A stretch of DNA of 33,604 nt from Sneathiellales bacterium (GCA_022360775.1 JAKSCD010000308.1:1-33604), one strand, 5' to 3'. Numbered from the stretch's first letter, positions 15,802 through 23,703 are shown. Program-made: numbers and translations. Notes: generated by a model not told the origin, from the letters alone.

Positions 15802-16460
15802 TCAATCACCATCTGAGCGATGAAATGATATTAGCCTATGCAGCAGGAGCCCTTTCCGAAGGGCAGGCCATGGTTGTTCATTGTCATCTTGAATATTGCG
15901 ATCACTGCGCTGCCCGCCTAAGAGAAGCCGAAGCCCTTGGTGGCGCCCTGCTTGAGGAACTGGACGTTCCAACCCTGACGTCACTCGACTTTGATGACAT
16001 GTTTGCCAAGATTGAAGTCTCTGAGGAGATGCAGGAGCCTCTTTCGATGGAAACATCAGATACGCTTCAGGAAAGAGCAACACCTGCAATGCTTCGGAAT
16101 ATTCTCGGGCATGGGATTGAAGATGTGAAATGGAAGCGGGTCGGTCCCGGCATTCGGCAATATGTTCTCCCTCTTGATCTGCAAGAGGGAGAGAATGTTC
16201 GGTTGTTACGTCTTTCTCCTGGATTTGTTACTCCCATGCATACCCATCGCGGGTCCGAGATGACGTTGGTTTTGCAAGGCTCCTTCTGCGATGAAACCGG
16301 ACGCTATGCGGTTGGAGATATCCAGGATGCGGATGGGGATCTGGATCATCAGCCGGTTGCTGATACGGATGTGGATTGCATTTGCCTCGCGGTGACCACA
16401 GCTCCTCTTCAATTCCGGGGTCTTATCGGAAAACTGATGCAGCCTCTTGTCGGGATCTAG
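15798..16460 (+). CDS. chrR: ChrR-family zinc anti-sigma factor
   Basis: 220-residue cytoplasmic anti-sigma factor. The N-terminal zinc domain has His5, His30, Cys34 and Cys37 (an H-x3-C-x2-C motif), matching His6, His31, Cys35 and Cys38 of Rhodobacter sphaeroides ChrR shifted by one. The C-terminal cupin has His148, His150, Glu154 and His184, with spacing identical to the cupin zinc ligands His141, His143, Glu147 and His177 of that protein as I recall them. All zinc ligands are thus kept, which supports real singlet-oxygen sensing and not a generic ZAS anti-sigma role. The start overlaps rpoE by four bases. The stop shares a CTAG with the convergent cyclase-family gene. Confidence 0.92.
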   Translation: MINHHLSDEMILAYAAGALSEGQAMVVHCHLEYCDHCAARLREAEALGGALLEELDVPTLTSLDFDDMFAKIEVSEEMQEPLSMETSDTLQERATPAMLRNILGHGIEDVKWKRVGPGIRQYVLPLDLQEGENVRLLRLSPGFVTPMHTHRGSEMTLVLQGSFCDETGRYAVGDIQDADGDLDHQPVADTDVDCICLAVTTAPLQFRGLIGKLMQPLVGI

Positions 16461-17266
16461 GTCTTCTTATGAGAAAGCCTTGCATGAGCCCATACCGGAG
16501 AACTTCCTGTATTCTGGATTTTTGATGGAACAGCATAAAATTTGAAGCCAGAGTTCGGCAACTGTTCCAGGTTCTTTAGGTGCATAACAATCGGGATATT
16601 GCTTTCAAGGAGAAGAGCGCGTGCTGGCTGTGTTTCCAGATGCGTATCGTCGAGGCTGAGCGAGTCTATTCCGACTAGAGCAGCACCCTTCTTCTGAAGA
16701 TAAGATGCCGCTGCTTCCGTCAAAAAGGGGTGGTTTTCAAGATACTTGTCAGAGTCTTGGAATTTTCTCCATCCCGTTTCCACAAGCACTGCCTTTCCAG
16801 ATACTGACGATGCGGCGAAATGTGTCCAGTCAATGGCTCTTTCTTCCATTCCCGAAACCCTGATAACAACGCCTTGCAAACCGGAAACAGTTTCGAGTTC
16901 TATTTTTTTCTGAGAAGATCCATGAGATGTACTCAGATATGTGCCGGTAATTGAGGCAAGCCCCATTTGGTTGGCTTTAAGCTCACCAGTGGCCGTCATG
17001 GAATGGCTAAGATCTACTATAATTCCGGCTTGATCAGCAGTTTCAGTCTGGCTTTTGTTTCTTTTATGCGGCTCTTCAATGATCTCTTTGTTGAGGATCC
17101 GTGCTTTACCGACCATCAGCAAATTCATGTCACCAATGATGTAGTCGGCCAGATCATCGTCTTTGATGTCATCTCCGTCAATATCCAGTCTAAACCCCTG
17201 GCCTTGAATGCCGCCGCCATTTGAAAATTCAATTTCAAAATCGAAACAGACGCGTTTATCCATCAT
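16457..17266 (-). CDS. Cyclase (kynurenine formamidase-like) family protein with altered metal site
   Basis: 269-residue protein resembling the cyclase/metal-dependent hydrolase family. It has the N-terminal block seen in one subgroup (FSNGGGIQGQGFRLDIDGDD, about residues 15-34), MVGKARILNKEIIEEPHK, and the IVDLSH strand at 83-88. The usual metal motif HxGTHxDxPxH is replaced by TGTYLSTSH at 107-115, and the segment before it is short, so hydrolase activity may be lost. The ATG pair at 17266/17263 overlaps the CGNR gene's 3' end, which indicates coupling; a longer frame reaching 17398 runs deep inside that gene and is unlikely. The function is uncertain. Confidence 0.7.
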   Translation of the reverse strand: MMDKRVCFDFEIEFSNGGGIQGQGFRLDIDGDDIKDDDLADYIIGDMNLLMVGKARILNKEIIEEPHKRNKSQTETADQAGIIVDLSHSMTATGELKANQMGLASITGTYLSTSHGSSQKKIELETVSGLQGVVIRVSGMEERAIDWTHFAASSVSGKAVLVETGWRKFQDSDKYLENHPFLTEAAASYLQKKGAALVGIDSLSLDDTHLETQPARALLLESNIPIVMHLKNLEQLPNSGFKFYAVPSKIQNTGSSPVWAHARLSHKKT

Positions 17267-17825
17267 GACGCCCTGCCTTTGCCTTTGCAGCTCGATGCCG
17301 ACGTACTTTTGCGCGGTTGCCGCATCCTGATGAAGAGGAGCACCAGCGACGGTTTTGGGCTCTTGTGTTGTCGAGAAAGAACATCTGGCATTCAACACAT
17401 CTTCTAATTCGATCTGATGAGGGTTCGCTCAGGCACAAAACTGCATCTGCTGCAATTGCTGCGAAGGACGCTCGCACAGTATCGCCTGATGTGAGTTCTA
17501 TATGCCCTGAAGACCATTGAGGGCGAAGGTCCGGTTCAGCAGCCAGTTGATTTATAAAATCCATATCCATCGGGTCTGGTTCCTGGCCGGAGACGATCGC
17601 ATTTACAGACTGAAATATTGCTTCTCGAAGCTTCCTGATCTTCTTGAGCTCGGATCGGGAAACGTCAGGCTCATCCCCGAGATGGGGAATAGCCTGTGTA
17701 AGCCACCGACCCAGATCAGACGGATTTTTCAGAAGATCATTGGGCGTTGTTGCCTGATTGGCAATCGTATCAACCAGATTTAAAGAGAGGCAACCAGCCG
17801 TGAATTCAAAGGAAGTTCTTGTCAT
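17256..17825 (-). CDS. CGNR zinc-finger (ABATE-domain) putative regulator
   Basis: 189-residue protein. The N-terminal ABATE-like part (about 1-130) begins FEFTAGCLSLNLVDTIANQ. The C-terminal CGNR zinc finger (about 140-185) shows RRCVECQMFFLDNTRAQNRRWC and then SGCGNRAKVRRHR; the paired cysteines bind zinc, and the basic end suits DNA contact. Proteins of this type are generally taken as stress-related transcriptional regulators, though few are tested. The ATG at 17825 has GAGG four bases before. A 31-base perfect palindrome lies 22 bases upstream of the start, and its core also occurs before the secreted-protein gene at 19089. It is therefore a candidate binder of that operator. The cyclase-family gene is translationally coupled. 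Confidence 0.85.
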   Translation of the reverse strand: MTRTSFEFTAGCLSLNLVDTIANQATTPNDLLKNPSDLGRWLTQAIPHLGDEPDVSRSELKKIRKLREAIFQSVNAIVSGQEPDPMDMDFINQLAAEPDLRPQWSSGHIELTSGDTVRASFAAIAADAVLCLSEPSSDRIRRCVECQMFFLDNTRAQNRRWCSSSSGCGNRAKVRRHRAAKAKAGRHDG

Positions 17826-17846
17826 ATTGCCTCATAAGTCAAAACA

Positions 17847-17877
17847 GGTACGTAACCTATTTAATAGGTTACGTACC
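17847..17877. promoter_or_regulatory. 31-base perfect palindrome upstream of the CGNR gene
   Basis: Two 15-base arms, beginning GGTACGTAACCT and ending AGGTTACGTACC, match perfectly around a single central T. The core GTAACCT-N7-AGGTTAC at 17852-17872 recurs at 19129-19149. With essentially no loop and no T tract, it is an operator, not a terminator. It lies immediately upstream of the CGNR start codon at 17825. Confidence 0.75.
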
Positions 17878-17976
17878 TTATTGCAAGAGGAAACGGAGTA
17901 ATCCAATTGCAATGAAGAGCCCCAGCATTAATACCAGAGACATTTGTTGTTCATATCATCTGCAGGCTGACTGTCA

Positions 17977-19089
17977 TTATTTCTGTTGTGACAATCCTCC
18001 GACACCGGGTGTTTTGCACTGGAGTTTCAGTTTTTTCCAGGCGACCTTCAAACCGGTCGGCTTCGTGGTGAGATCATTCACCTTCGCCTTGATGGTCGTG
18101 GTTTTCGAGACTGAAACCCATTTTGCGAACTCAGCCTGGTATTTGCCGCCGCCAACAGGTTTTGCCCAGGCATTGACCAGCTGGCTTTTCGCCTGCTTAT
18201 GTCCGAGCTTTGTCCACAATTTCAACTTTACGGGTCCTTCGCGATTGGCCGCTGCGCGCAGCAGGATCTTACCCTTCTTGCATTCAAGACCGATCGAGGG
18301 CTTGGAGACAGCATTTGAATAGGTCGACAGGAACAAGTCCAGTTTTTTCAGTTTCATCGGTGCCTTCTCATCGACATCCAGATTGACCGGCTCAGGCTTT
18401 TTTTCCACCGGCAGACAGATGACAGGCATTGGAACAATTGAATGAGCGATATGTGTTGGTTTATTAAGAGGAGATATTTCAAAGCGGACATTATCAAAAT
18501 AGGTAGCCTTGCCGGAACTTGCCCCCAGGGTGACAACAAAATTCTCACTGAATGATCTCTTCACGGTTGGACCTCCCGGTGTCAAATGCTTGTTGCACCG
18601 GTCAATAATATGCTTGCCGATCTTGGCTGATGTCTCTTTCCCTATTGGCGCCTTCATCAGGGCTGTTGGATTGAAACTCATAGGCAAGGTTCTAAAAAAA
18701 TCCCTGTCCCCCACAACTTCTTCAAAAAGCCGTTCTGTCGGAGCGCAGGCAGCGCCGTTACATTTACCAAGATAGACAGCAGCACTTGAAACATAACCGG
18801 GCCACTTTGTATCAATGGTCATCTTTGCCCTGAAATGTACCTTCCCGGACTGGATCTTGTTCCATTTCTTACCGTCAGTGGAGATCACATAGATAATCTG
18901 ATCCTGATTTGTCACAGTCTTGATCGACATATGCTTTATCTTTGCCGTGTCAGCTGCCGAGACATCCGGAATAGTGATCAGTGAGGTGCCGACAGCAAGC
19001 GCGCTCGTCACGATAACTGTTTTCAATAGCTGCGAAAAATTCGATGAGGTTCGCCAGGTCGCCGGGCCAGAAAAGTGATTTTCAAACAT
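17977..19089 (-). CDS. Secreted protein of unknown function
   Basis: 370-residue protein I do not recognise. The N-terminus has a long signal peptide: basic start, hydrophobic core TVIVTSALAVGTSLI, and likely cleavage after VSA near residue 46. The mature part is rich in lysine, valine and threonine with beta-strand character throughout. It has several cysteines (CNGAAC, DRC, VICL, LECK, QCK), suggesting disulfide bonds in the periplasm or outside. Two repeats of beta-sandwich-like segments are possible but not clear. The ATG at 19089 has AAGGA upstream and replaces a TTG seven codons earlier. A copy of the GTAACCT-N7-AGGTTAC operator is centred 50 bases before the start, linking it to the CGNR gene. 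Confidence 0.75.
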   Translation of the reverse strand: MFENHFSGPATWRTSSNFSQLLKTVIVTSALAVGTSLITIPDVSAADTAKIKHMSIKTVTNQDQIIYVISTDGKKWNKIQSGKVHFRAKMTIDTKWPGYVSSAAVYLGKCNGAACAPTERLFEEVVGDRDFFRTLPMSFNPTALMKAPIGKETSAKIGKHIIDRCNKHLTPGGPTVKRSFSENFVVTLGASSGKATYFDNVRFEISPLNKPTHIAHSIVPMPVICLPVEKKPEPVNLDVDEKAPMKLKKLDLFLSTYSNAVSKPSIGLECKKGKILLRAAANREGPVKLKLWTKLGHKQAKSQLVNAWAKPVGGGKYQAEFAKWVSVSKTTTIKAKVNDLTTKPTGLKVAWKKLKLQCKTPGVGGLSQQK

Positions 19090-19128
19090 CCTTAAATTCC
19101 TTTTACACAAGTAATATTCATTCTAAGT

Positions 19129-19149
19129 GTAACCTTTTAAGCAGGTTAC
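19129..19149. promoter_or_regulatory. Second copy of the GTAACCT-N7-AGGTTAC operator
   Basis: GTAACCT at 19129-19135 and AGGTTAC at 19143-19149, separated by seven bases. The half-sites and spacing are identical to those inside the palindrome at 17847-17877. It sits in the leader or promoter region of the secreted-protein gene starting at 19089. Confidence 0.7.
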
Positions 19150-19155
19150 ATAACA

Positions 19156-19195
19156 CAAAATAATACAGATCTGTATGACAAATCGTATTATTTTG
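19156..19195. repeat. Inverted repeat, AT-rich, between two secreted-protein genes
   Basis: CAAAATAATAC (19156-19166) and GTATTATTTTG (19185-19195) are perfect 11-base arms around 18 bases. The right end of the left arm also forms the 12-base palindrome TACAGATCTGTA (19164-19175). Leftward it follows the stop of the 19221-19808 gene, so it may end that transcript or serve as a regulatory site for the next gene. Confidence 0.5.
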
Positions 19196-19220
19196 CTTGT
19201 AACTTTGAAATGTTCAGCGC

Positions 19221-19808
19221 CTAGGTTGCCGGCGCTTTACAATATCCGGTTGCAATATTGTTTCCTTCATTGGTTTCTTTAACATCCAGTTTGGAATCAA
19301 CCTTGATCACATATTTTGCCTTGCCGTTCTTCCAGGCAGATGCAGGGATCGGAAAAGCAATGTAGGATGTACCAAAACCAGGTCCAGAATCGATATATGG
19401 ATCTTCAATCACGCGCTCTGACGGCAGAGCGTTTGGGAATGTTACGCGATTGATAAACTGACCACCGGCTTTTGTTCCGTTATTCTTTGCACCAACCAGA
19501 ATATATTTTGCAGCACCACCATTATTGGTGCCACAGAAACCACTGTTCGGTGCACCAGGGAAAGGCCCTGCCGGAAATTTTGCTGCCGGATATAAATCTA
19601 CGAACGGCTTTGGCTTGAAACCGCCAACCGCACGATTTGGTTTACCGGCTTTCTTTCTTTCCGGCTTTTGTGGTGTGGGAGAAACTTTCATATGAGGCTT
19701 TGTGCGCTCGAATGTCTCTTTTGCTCCGCCCGCTGCCTGGGCGTTGCCAACAAGGTTAAATGCTGTTGCCAACGCAACAGAGGCAGCCAATAGTTTAAAT
19801 GTCATCAT
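19221..19808 (-). CDS. Secreted CARDB-like protein
   Basis: 195-residue exported protein. The signal peptide is clear (FKLLAASVALATAFNLV, cleavage after AQA near residue 27). A lysine- and proline-rich linker follows to about residue 60. A single beta-sandwich domain then ends in VIKVDSKLDVKETNEGNN, with E178 to N184 matching the E-x-NE-x-NN signature of CARDB adhesion-type domains. Two cysteines, in FCGTNN and GYCK, may form a disulfide. The ATG pair at 19808/19805 is chosen over a frame reaching 19997 because the signal peptide starts there. GGGGA lies seven bases upstream and is partly buried in a possible leader hairpin. A single-domain secreted protein of this kind could bind a partner or a glycan. 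Confidence 0.75.
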   Translation of the reverse strand: MMTFKLLAASVALATAFNLVGNAQAAGGAKETFERTKPHMKVSPTPQKPERKKAGKPNRAVGGFKPKPFVDLYPAAKFPAGPFPGAPNSGFCGTNNGGAAKYILVGAKNNGTKAGGQFINRVTFPNALPSERVIEDPYIDSGPGFGTSYIAFPIPASAWKNGKAKYVIKVDSKLDVKETNEGNNIATGYCKAPAT

Positions 19809-19811
19809 GTT

Positions 19812-19867
19812 CAGGTCCCCTGATTTGGAGTTTAGCGTGATATCGCTAATCCATGTGTCGGACCTGA
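19812..19867 (-). promoter_or_regulatory. Structured leader before the CARDB-like gene
   Basis: CAGGTCC (19812-19818) pairs with GGACCTG (19861-19867), and inside them TTAGCG (19832-19837) pairs with CGCTAA (19844-19849). In the leftward transcript the outer stem covers the GGGGACC ribosome-site region just before the ATG at 19808, so folding could limit translation. Confidence 0.45.
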
Positions 19868-19893
19868 CGGTATAAAGGTTCAAGGATTGTTGA

Positions 19894-19920
19894 AAAAAGC
19901 CGATTTTATTCAGGCGGCTC
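19894..19920 (-). terminator. Rho-independent terminator of the response-regulator gene
   Basis: Leftward, AGCCG (complement of 19916-19920) and CGGCT (complement of 19899-19903) form a five-pair stem, followed by a run of thymines. It starts 28 bases past the response regulator's stop at 19948. A second overlapping inverted pair, TTTATTCAG/CTGAATAAA (19906-19914 and 19929-19937), may form an alternative stem. Confidence 0.6.
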
Positions 19921-19947
19921 CCAATAAACTGAATAAACGAGCAATAT

Positions 19948-20607
19948 CTAGAGTTGTTTATTCTCGTCCAAAAGCCCTTCCTTAAGCGCATGGACAAGAA
20001 GTTCTGATGCAGAATGAACGCCCAGCTTCGCCATAAGGCTTGCGCGATGCTTTTCGACGGTGCGAATACTTAAAAACAGGCGTTTTGCGATCTCTCCGTT
20101 TTGCTGACCCGTTGCAATCATGGACAGAACTTCCCGTTCCCTGTTGGTGAGTTTGACTGATAAATTCGTCTTATCCAGGATGTCCTTGGCTTCTTGAGAG
20201 ACATACCGTCCCCCTTCCAAAATGGTCAGTACGGATTTTTCGACTTCCTCACCGGAACTCGATTTCAGCAGGATCCCCTCCACATCAGCTTGTAACCAGT
20301 CCTTGAGGATGTTTGCCGATTTAAATCCGGTGAAAAGAAGAATTGCTGTTGAGGAACTCCATCTGCGGCAATCTGCAAGAACTTCAATTCCTTTTGCCTG
20401 AGGCATTGCTGCGTCAAGAACCAACAGATCCGGCTGATATCTTTTTACGGCAGCAATAGCAGCAAGACCGTTATCTGCTTCTGCGACCACATTGACATCG
20501 TCCAGCCGCTCAAGGATTTGCAAAAGGCCACTGCGCACGATCATATGATCGTCAGCAATGACGACGGATTTAATCTTCCTGTCCTTATCACCCTCACTCT
20601 TTGTCAT
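19948..20607 (-). CDS. NarL/FixJ-family response regulator (orphan)
   Basis: 219-residue two-component response regulator. The receiver domain (about 12-130) has the acidic pair D19-D20, the phosphoacceptor D65 in LLVLDAAMP, Thr93 in LLFTG and Lys115 in LLKSS, so phosphorylation is expected. The C-terminal LuxR-type helix-turn-helix (about 150-215) has LTNREREVLSMIATGQ and IAKRLFLSIRTVEKHRASLMAKLGV, written as two parts. No histidine kinase is in the window. It diverges from the MACPF operon over a 212-base region and has its own terminator, so it is a candidate regulator of that operon. No close ribosome site precedes the ATG at 20607, so its translation may be weak. Confidence 0.92.
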   Translation of the reverse strand: MTKSEGDKDRKIKSVVIADDHMIVRSGLLQILERLDDVNVVAEADNGLAAIAAVKRYQPDLLVLDAAMPQAKGIEVLADCRRWSSSTAILLFTGFKSANILKDWLQADVEGILLKSSSGEEVEKSVLTILEGGRYVSQEAKDILDKTNLSVKLTNREREVLSMIATGQQNGEIAKRLFLSIRTVEKHRASLMAKLGVHSASELLVHALKEGLLDENKQL

Positions 20608-20819
20608 AAAAACTGCTTTTTTCCATCCTTAAAATCACATGACTGTCCTGGTCCCAAATCCGTGTTACCGGGCGGATGGTGTCGGGCATCGCGGACAAAC
20701 CCGGGCTCCTGAAAATGGGTAAAGCTACGCATATCCGTTCCCCCTTTTGGAGCCTATTATGATTTTATCATTTAGCTTCACAATAAAAAAAAGCGCGTGG
20801 TGCAAAAGAGGGAAAGGGA
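20608..20819. promoter_or_regulatory. Divergent region between response regulator and MACPF operon
   Basis: 212 bases without a gene. TATTAT at 20755-20760 could be a -10 box for the MACPF operon, but no good -35 is seen. ATGAT-TTT-ATCAT (20759-20771) is a perfect five-base inverted repeat overlapping it and a candidate regulator site. An AGAGGGAAAGGGA ribosome site precedes the MACPF ATG at 20820. Confidence 0.4.
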
Positions 20820-22973
20820 ATGATCAAATCTGTTCTTTGGTCGCAATTCCACATTGCGTCTGCTTTTCTGTTGGTTTTGGGGCTCACGGGTGTTGCCCTC
20901 GCAGAAGGAAGTACGCCAACGAGTAATCCGCGATCCGCTTTCGCTGGATGTGATGAGGGAAAGGGTATTCCAAATCATGAAGACCCGCGTGGCCGGATTG
21001 AGGCAAGAAACCAGGTCAACAAGATTACCCGGCGAACCTTTGCAAGCTTCAGTCTTGATGAACTGGAAGAGAATGTAACCGGGGGGATGGAGGGGCTCTG
21101 TTGGTTCAGGCTGGATGGCGTCTGGCGAGAGGTGGGAGCTATTTCACTGGATCGCCGGTTTGAAAATGCGGATATCTGGGGCAGTGATGTTCCTGAATTG
21201 CTGGCCCTTTCCAATGGCACCTATACGACCCCCGGATATCTTGATATTCAGACCGGTGAAGATCCCGAACGAACTTTATTTATCACGACAGGCCTTACCT
21301 ATACCCGCTATATTGCCTTTACCAGCAGTGACGGTATCCCCCTTGCTGAAGTTTTGAAGCGCGGGGGGCCTCGCAAGACCTATCAGACGTCGGCAAGATT
21401 TCCTCACGGACAGCAATTGGTGGTTGATGTGACCCGAAGTGGCCGGGTTCGACTGCAAATCGGCAACAAATCCTTTATTCGGCCGAAGGCGGGGATCTCC
21501 AAAGCGACAATGTCATCTCAAATAGCTGCAAATGATGCCTTTCTCATCAGCTATAATCTTGAAAATCTGTCAGCCAGCCGCAAAGGCTATGACATTGTTA
21601 AACAGGATCCTTTTTATCTGTTGCAAAATCCGAAATTCGAGGTTTTTGCACGGGTTGACCCTCGCAATTATGTCATAACAGAGAAACGGACCGTCCCTCT
21701 TGGGTTCAGCCTGGTTCAGGAAGCCAGTCAGGGAGCGATTTACAGCAAATCCCTTGTTTCCAGTGAAAGCGAAATTCAGAAATCCATTGCCCATAGCTTC
21801 GGTGCCAAAGTCAAGGGTACAGTCCCTGCGGGCGCTGTTCCCGTGACCGTCAAGGCTGGGTTTGATGCGAGTATCGGGATGATGCGAAGCATGCGGCAAA
21901 GCGAAACGGTTTCGCAAGCCATTGGCTATTCCAGAGCAAAACAATATGCACTGGTGGTGGACCATCCCTATGTCACACTTTCCGACGATTTCCTGGATGC
22001 GGTTGAGGATGCCCGGCGGTATGATAAATATGATGCGCTGCTCGAAAAATTTGGAACTCATTATCCAAATGCGGTGACCTATGGCGCAGCCGCCAAGATG
22101 ACCCAGTCCTTTTCGGAAGAATCCTATACAAAAAAAGCGGAAATCAACGGCAGTTTCAGGTTGGAGGCGGGGGCAAAGACCTTTGGCCAGAAAGGTTCTG
22201 CCTATTACGGGATCAAGGCTGGTGAGAAAACGAGTAACACCGGGACAATAGGCGAGGAAGGTGCAACTTTCGTCGCAGTTGGCGGAAACGGGTCCTGGAA
22301 TGAAAACGGATATAGTGCGGGGAATACACCCTATCCCATTCTGCTGGATCTGAGGCCACTTGATGAATTGCTGAACCCGATGAACTTTCCGGGAGAGCCT
22401 GAGATTTATCAGGATGTCCGGCAAAATCTGAAAAAGGCGATCAACCGGTATATTCAGAAGAATACCCGGGAGCTCAGTACTGCAAATCAGCTTCCGCTTG
22501 TTTCCCCGAAAAAGAAAGAACCTGTTGAGACATGGCAGATTTATGTCAAGCACACCTGGTGTACCGGCAAAAAACACTGGATTGTGAAAGATGCTGTTGG
22601 AACTCTCTCCGCTGAGGCCTTTCTTGGGCAGCGGAGTAAAAGGCTGACAGTGACAAAGGATAAAGGGCTATCAGCTTCTTGCAGTAAAAAGAAGAAAACC
22701 AAAAGTTACAGATATAAATCGGCGAGCCCGGGCCTTCTGACGATCAGGGGAACACGCAGCGAAATTGCCGGTTTTGTGGTCGCCTATAAAATGTCCTGGC
22801 GCTATCGCCCGAGCAATAAAAAGAAATTCCGCAATCATAGCAAAAGCTTCAAGCAGCCAACTGTGTTTAAAAAAGGCCTGGCTGTTGGGAAAAGCAGGGA
22901 TATACGCTGGTCTATCGGGACCAAGGGGCTGCCGGATTTTCACCTGAATGTGCGTTTCAGACGCGTGTCCTGA
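20820..22973 (+). CDS. Secreted MACPF (perforin-like) domain protein
   Basis: 717-residue exported protein with a membrane attack complex/perforin domain, the fold of pore-forming toxins and immune effectors. A signal peptide covers residues 1-28 (cleavage after ALA). An unrecognised N-terminal domain runs from 45 to about 230. The MACPF core is at about 245-550: a GYDIVKQDP start, the signature Y-x6-FGTHY with FGTHY at 411-415, glycine-rich segments near 485-497, and PILLDLRPLDELLNP closing it. A basic C-terminal domain from about 565 to 717 (WQIYVKHTWCTGKKHW onward) may bind a target. The first gene of a three-gene operon, it is divergent from an orphan response regulator. Whether it forms pores is untested. 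Confidence 0.9.
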   Translation: MIKSVLWSQFHIASAFLLVLGLTGVALAEGSTPTSNPRSAFAGCDEGKGIPNHEDPRGRIEARNQVNKITRRTFASFSLDELEENVTGGMEGLCWFRLDGVWREVGAISLDRRFENADIWGSDVPELLALSNGTYTTPGYLDIQTGEDPERTLFITTGLTYTRYIAFTSSDGIPLAEVLKRGGPRKTYQTSARFPHGQQLVVDVTRSGRVRLQIGNKSFIRPKAGISKATMSSQIAANDAFLISYNLENLSASRKGYDIVKQDPFYLLQNPKFEVFARVDPRNYVITEKRTVPLGFSLVQEASQGAIYSKSLVSSESEIQKSIAHSFGAKVKGTVPAGAVPVTVKAGFDASIGMMRSMRQSETVSQAIGYSRAKQYALVVDHPYVTLSDDFLDAVEDARRYDKYDALLEKFGTHYPNAVTYGAAAKMTQSFSEESYTKKAEINGSFRLEAGAKTFGQKGSAYYGIKAGEKTSNTGTIGEEGATFVAVGGNGSWNENGYSAGNTPYPILLDLRPLDELLNPMNFPGEPEIYQDVRQNLKKAINRYIQKNTRELSTANQLPLVSPKKKEPVETWQIYVKHTWCTGKKHWIVKDAVGTLSAEAFLGQRSKRLTVTKDKGLSASCSKKKKTKSYRYKSASPGLLTIRGTRSEIAGFVVAYKMSWRYRPSNKKKFRNHSKSFKQPTVFKKGLAVGKSRDIRWSIGTKGLPDFHLNVRFRRVS

Positions 22974-22998
22974 TGGTGTTTAAGAAAAGGACCAATCG

Positions 22999-23685
22999 AT
23001 GTTCAGATACCTGATTTTAATGGGACTTGTTGGCCTGTTTCTCTTCCCGGTGCCCGGAAGTGCCGGGCAGAAAAAGCCCTATGTGCCGGATATCGCCGAA
23101 TTCGATGGTACCAACGGAATTGCCGTTGAGGCAGATCCTGGTCTCACTATTCGGGAAACCGGCACTATCGAGTTTTGGGTCGCACCGGGCTGGAAGAAGG
23201 ACCCCGGATATGACCCGGTTGTTCTTTCGAACGCCGGACCGGAAGGCGTGTTGTATCTGGTCTCCATCCTTGCAGATCGCAAGGGGATTGAAGTGGCTGC
23301 AGGGGATCGTTCCGTCTATGCGGCTTTCGACTTTACAGATGATAAAATGCACTATGTCGCGATCAGTGACTATGAAGATGAGTTGCTGATTTATATTGAT
23401 GCGAAGCTTGTCGGACGGTTTGAAGGCTTTTCCTTTAAAGACCTGCCTTCAGCAGGCTTGTGGATCGGAACAGGAGATGGTGTCTCGGCGCCGTTTAAAG
23501 GGGCGATTGCTGCCCTTCGGATCTGGAGCTATGCCATTGCACCAGAGGACCTGATCCTCTTTTCCCTAAAAGATGTTTCTGCGGATGAGAACAATATTCA
23601 TCCTGCCCTCGACTATCTGCAAGGGATCAGTGATTTCGATAATCGGGATTTTTATATCGCCGAGAACAGCCCGCCTGCCGAATAG
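22999..23685 (+). CDS. Secreted LamG/concanavalin-like lectin-fold protein
   Basis: 228-residue exported protein. A signal peptide covers about residues 1-23 (cleavage after SAG). The remainder is a jelly-roll domain of the LamG/concanavalin A-like glucanase superfamily: TGTIEFWVAPGWKK, VLYLVSILADRKGIEVAAGD, HYVAISDYEDELLIYIDAKLVG and AAFKGAIAALRIW-like closing strands with ALRIWSYAIAPED. Such domains bind glycans or mediate protein contacts, and some cleave sugars; no catalytic residues are evident. AAAAGGA precedes the ATG at 22999. It follows the MACPF gene by 25 bases, so it is probably co-transcribed and may help target the perforin-like protein or coat the same surface. Confidence 0.8.
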   Translation: MFRYLILMGLVGLFLFPVPGSAGQKKPYVPDIAEFDGTNGIAVEADPGLTIRETGTIEFWVAPGWKKDPGYDPVVLSNAGPEGVLYLVSILADRKGIEVAAGDRSVYAAFDFTDDKMHYVAISDYEDELLIYIDAKLVGRFEGFSFKDLPSAGLWIGTGDGVSAPFKGAIAALRIWSYAIAPEDLILFSLKDVSADENNIHPALDYLQGISDFDNRDFYIAENSPPAE

Positions 23686-23703
23686 AGGAAAAGGAGAAAG
23701 AAT

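Noticed and set aside
17847..17877. Palindrome as a transcription terminator of the secreted-protein gene
   Set aside because: Its centre is a single base, so no hairpin loop fits, and no T tract follows on either strand; the core recurs upstream of another gene.
19809..19997. Longer start for the CARDB-like secreted protein
   Set aside because: The extension would overlap the response regulator gene and its terminator, and would bury the signal peptide inside the protein.
21570..22577. Open frame of 335 codons on the - strand inside the MACPF gene
   Set aside because: It has no recognisable domain and is fully antisense to a gene with signal peptide and MACPF signature.
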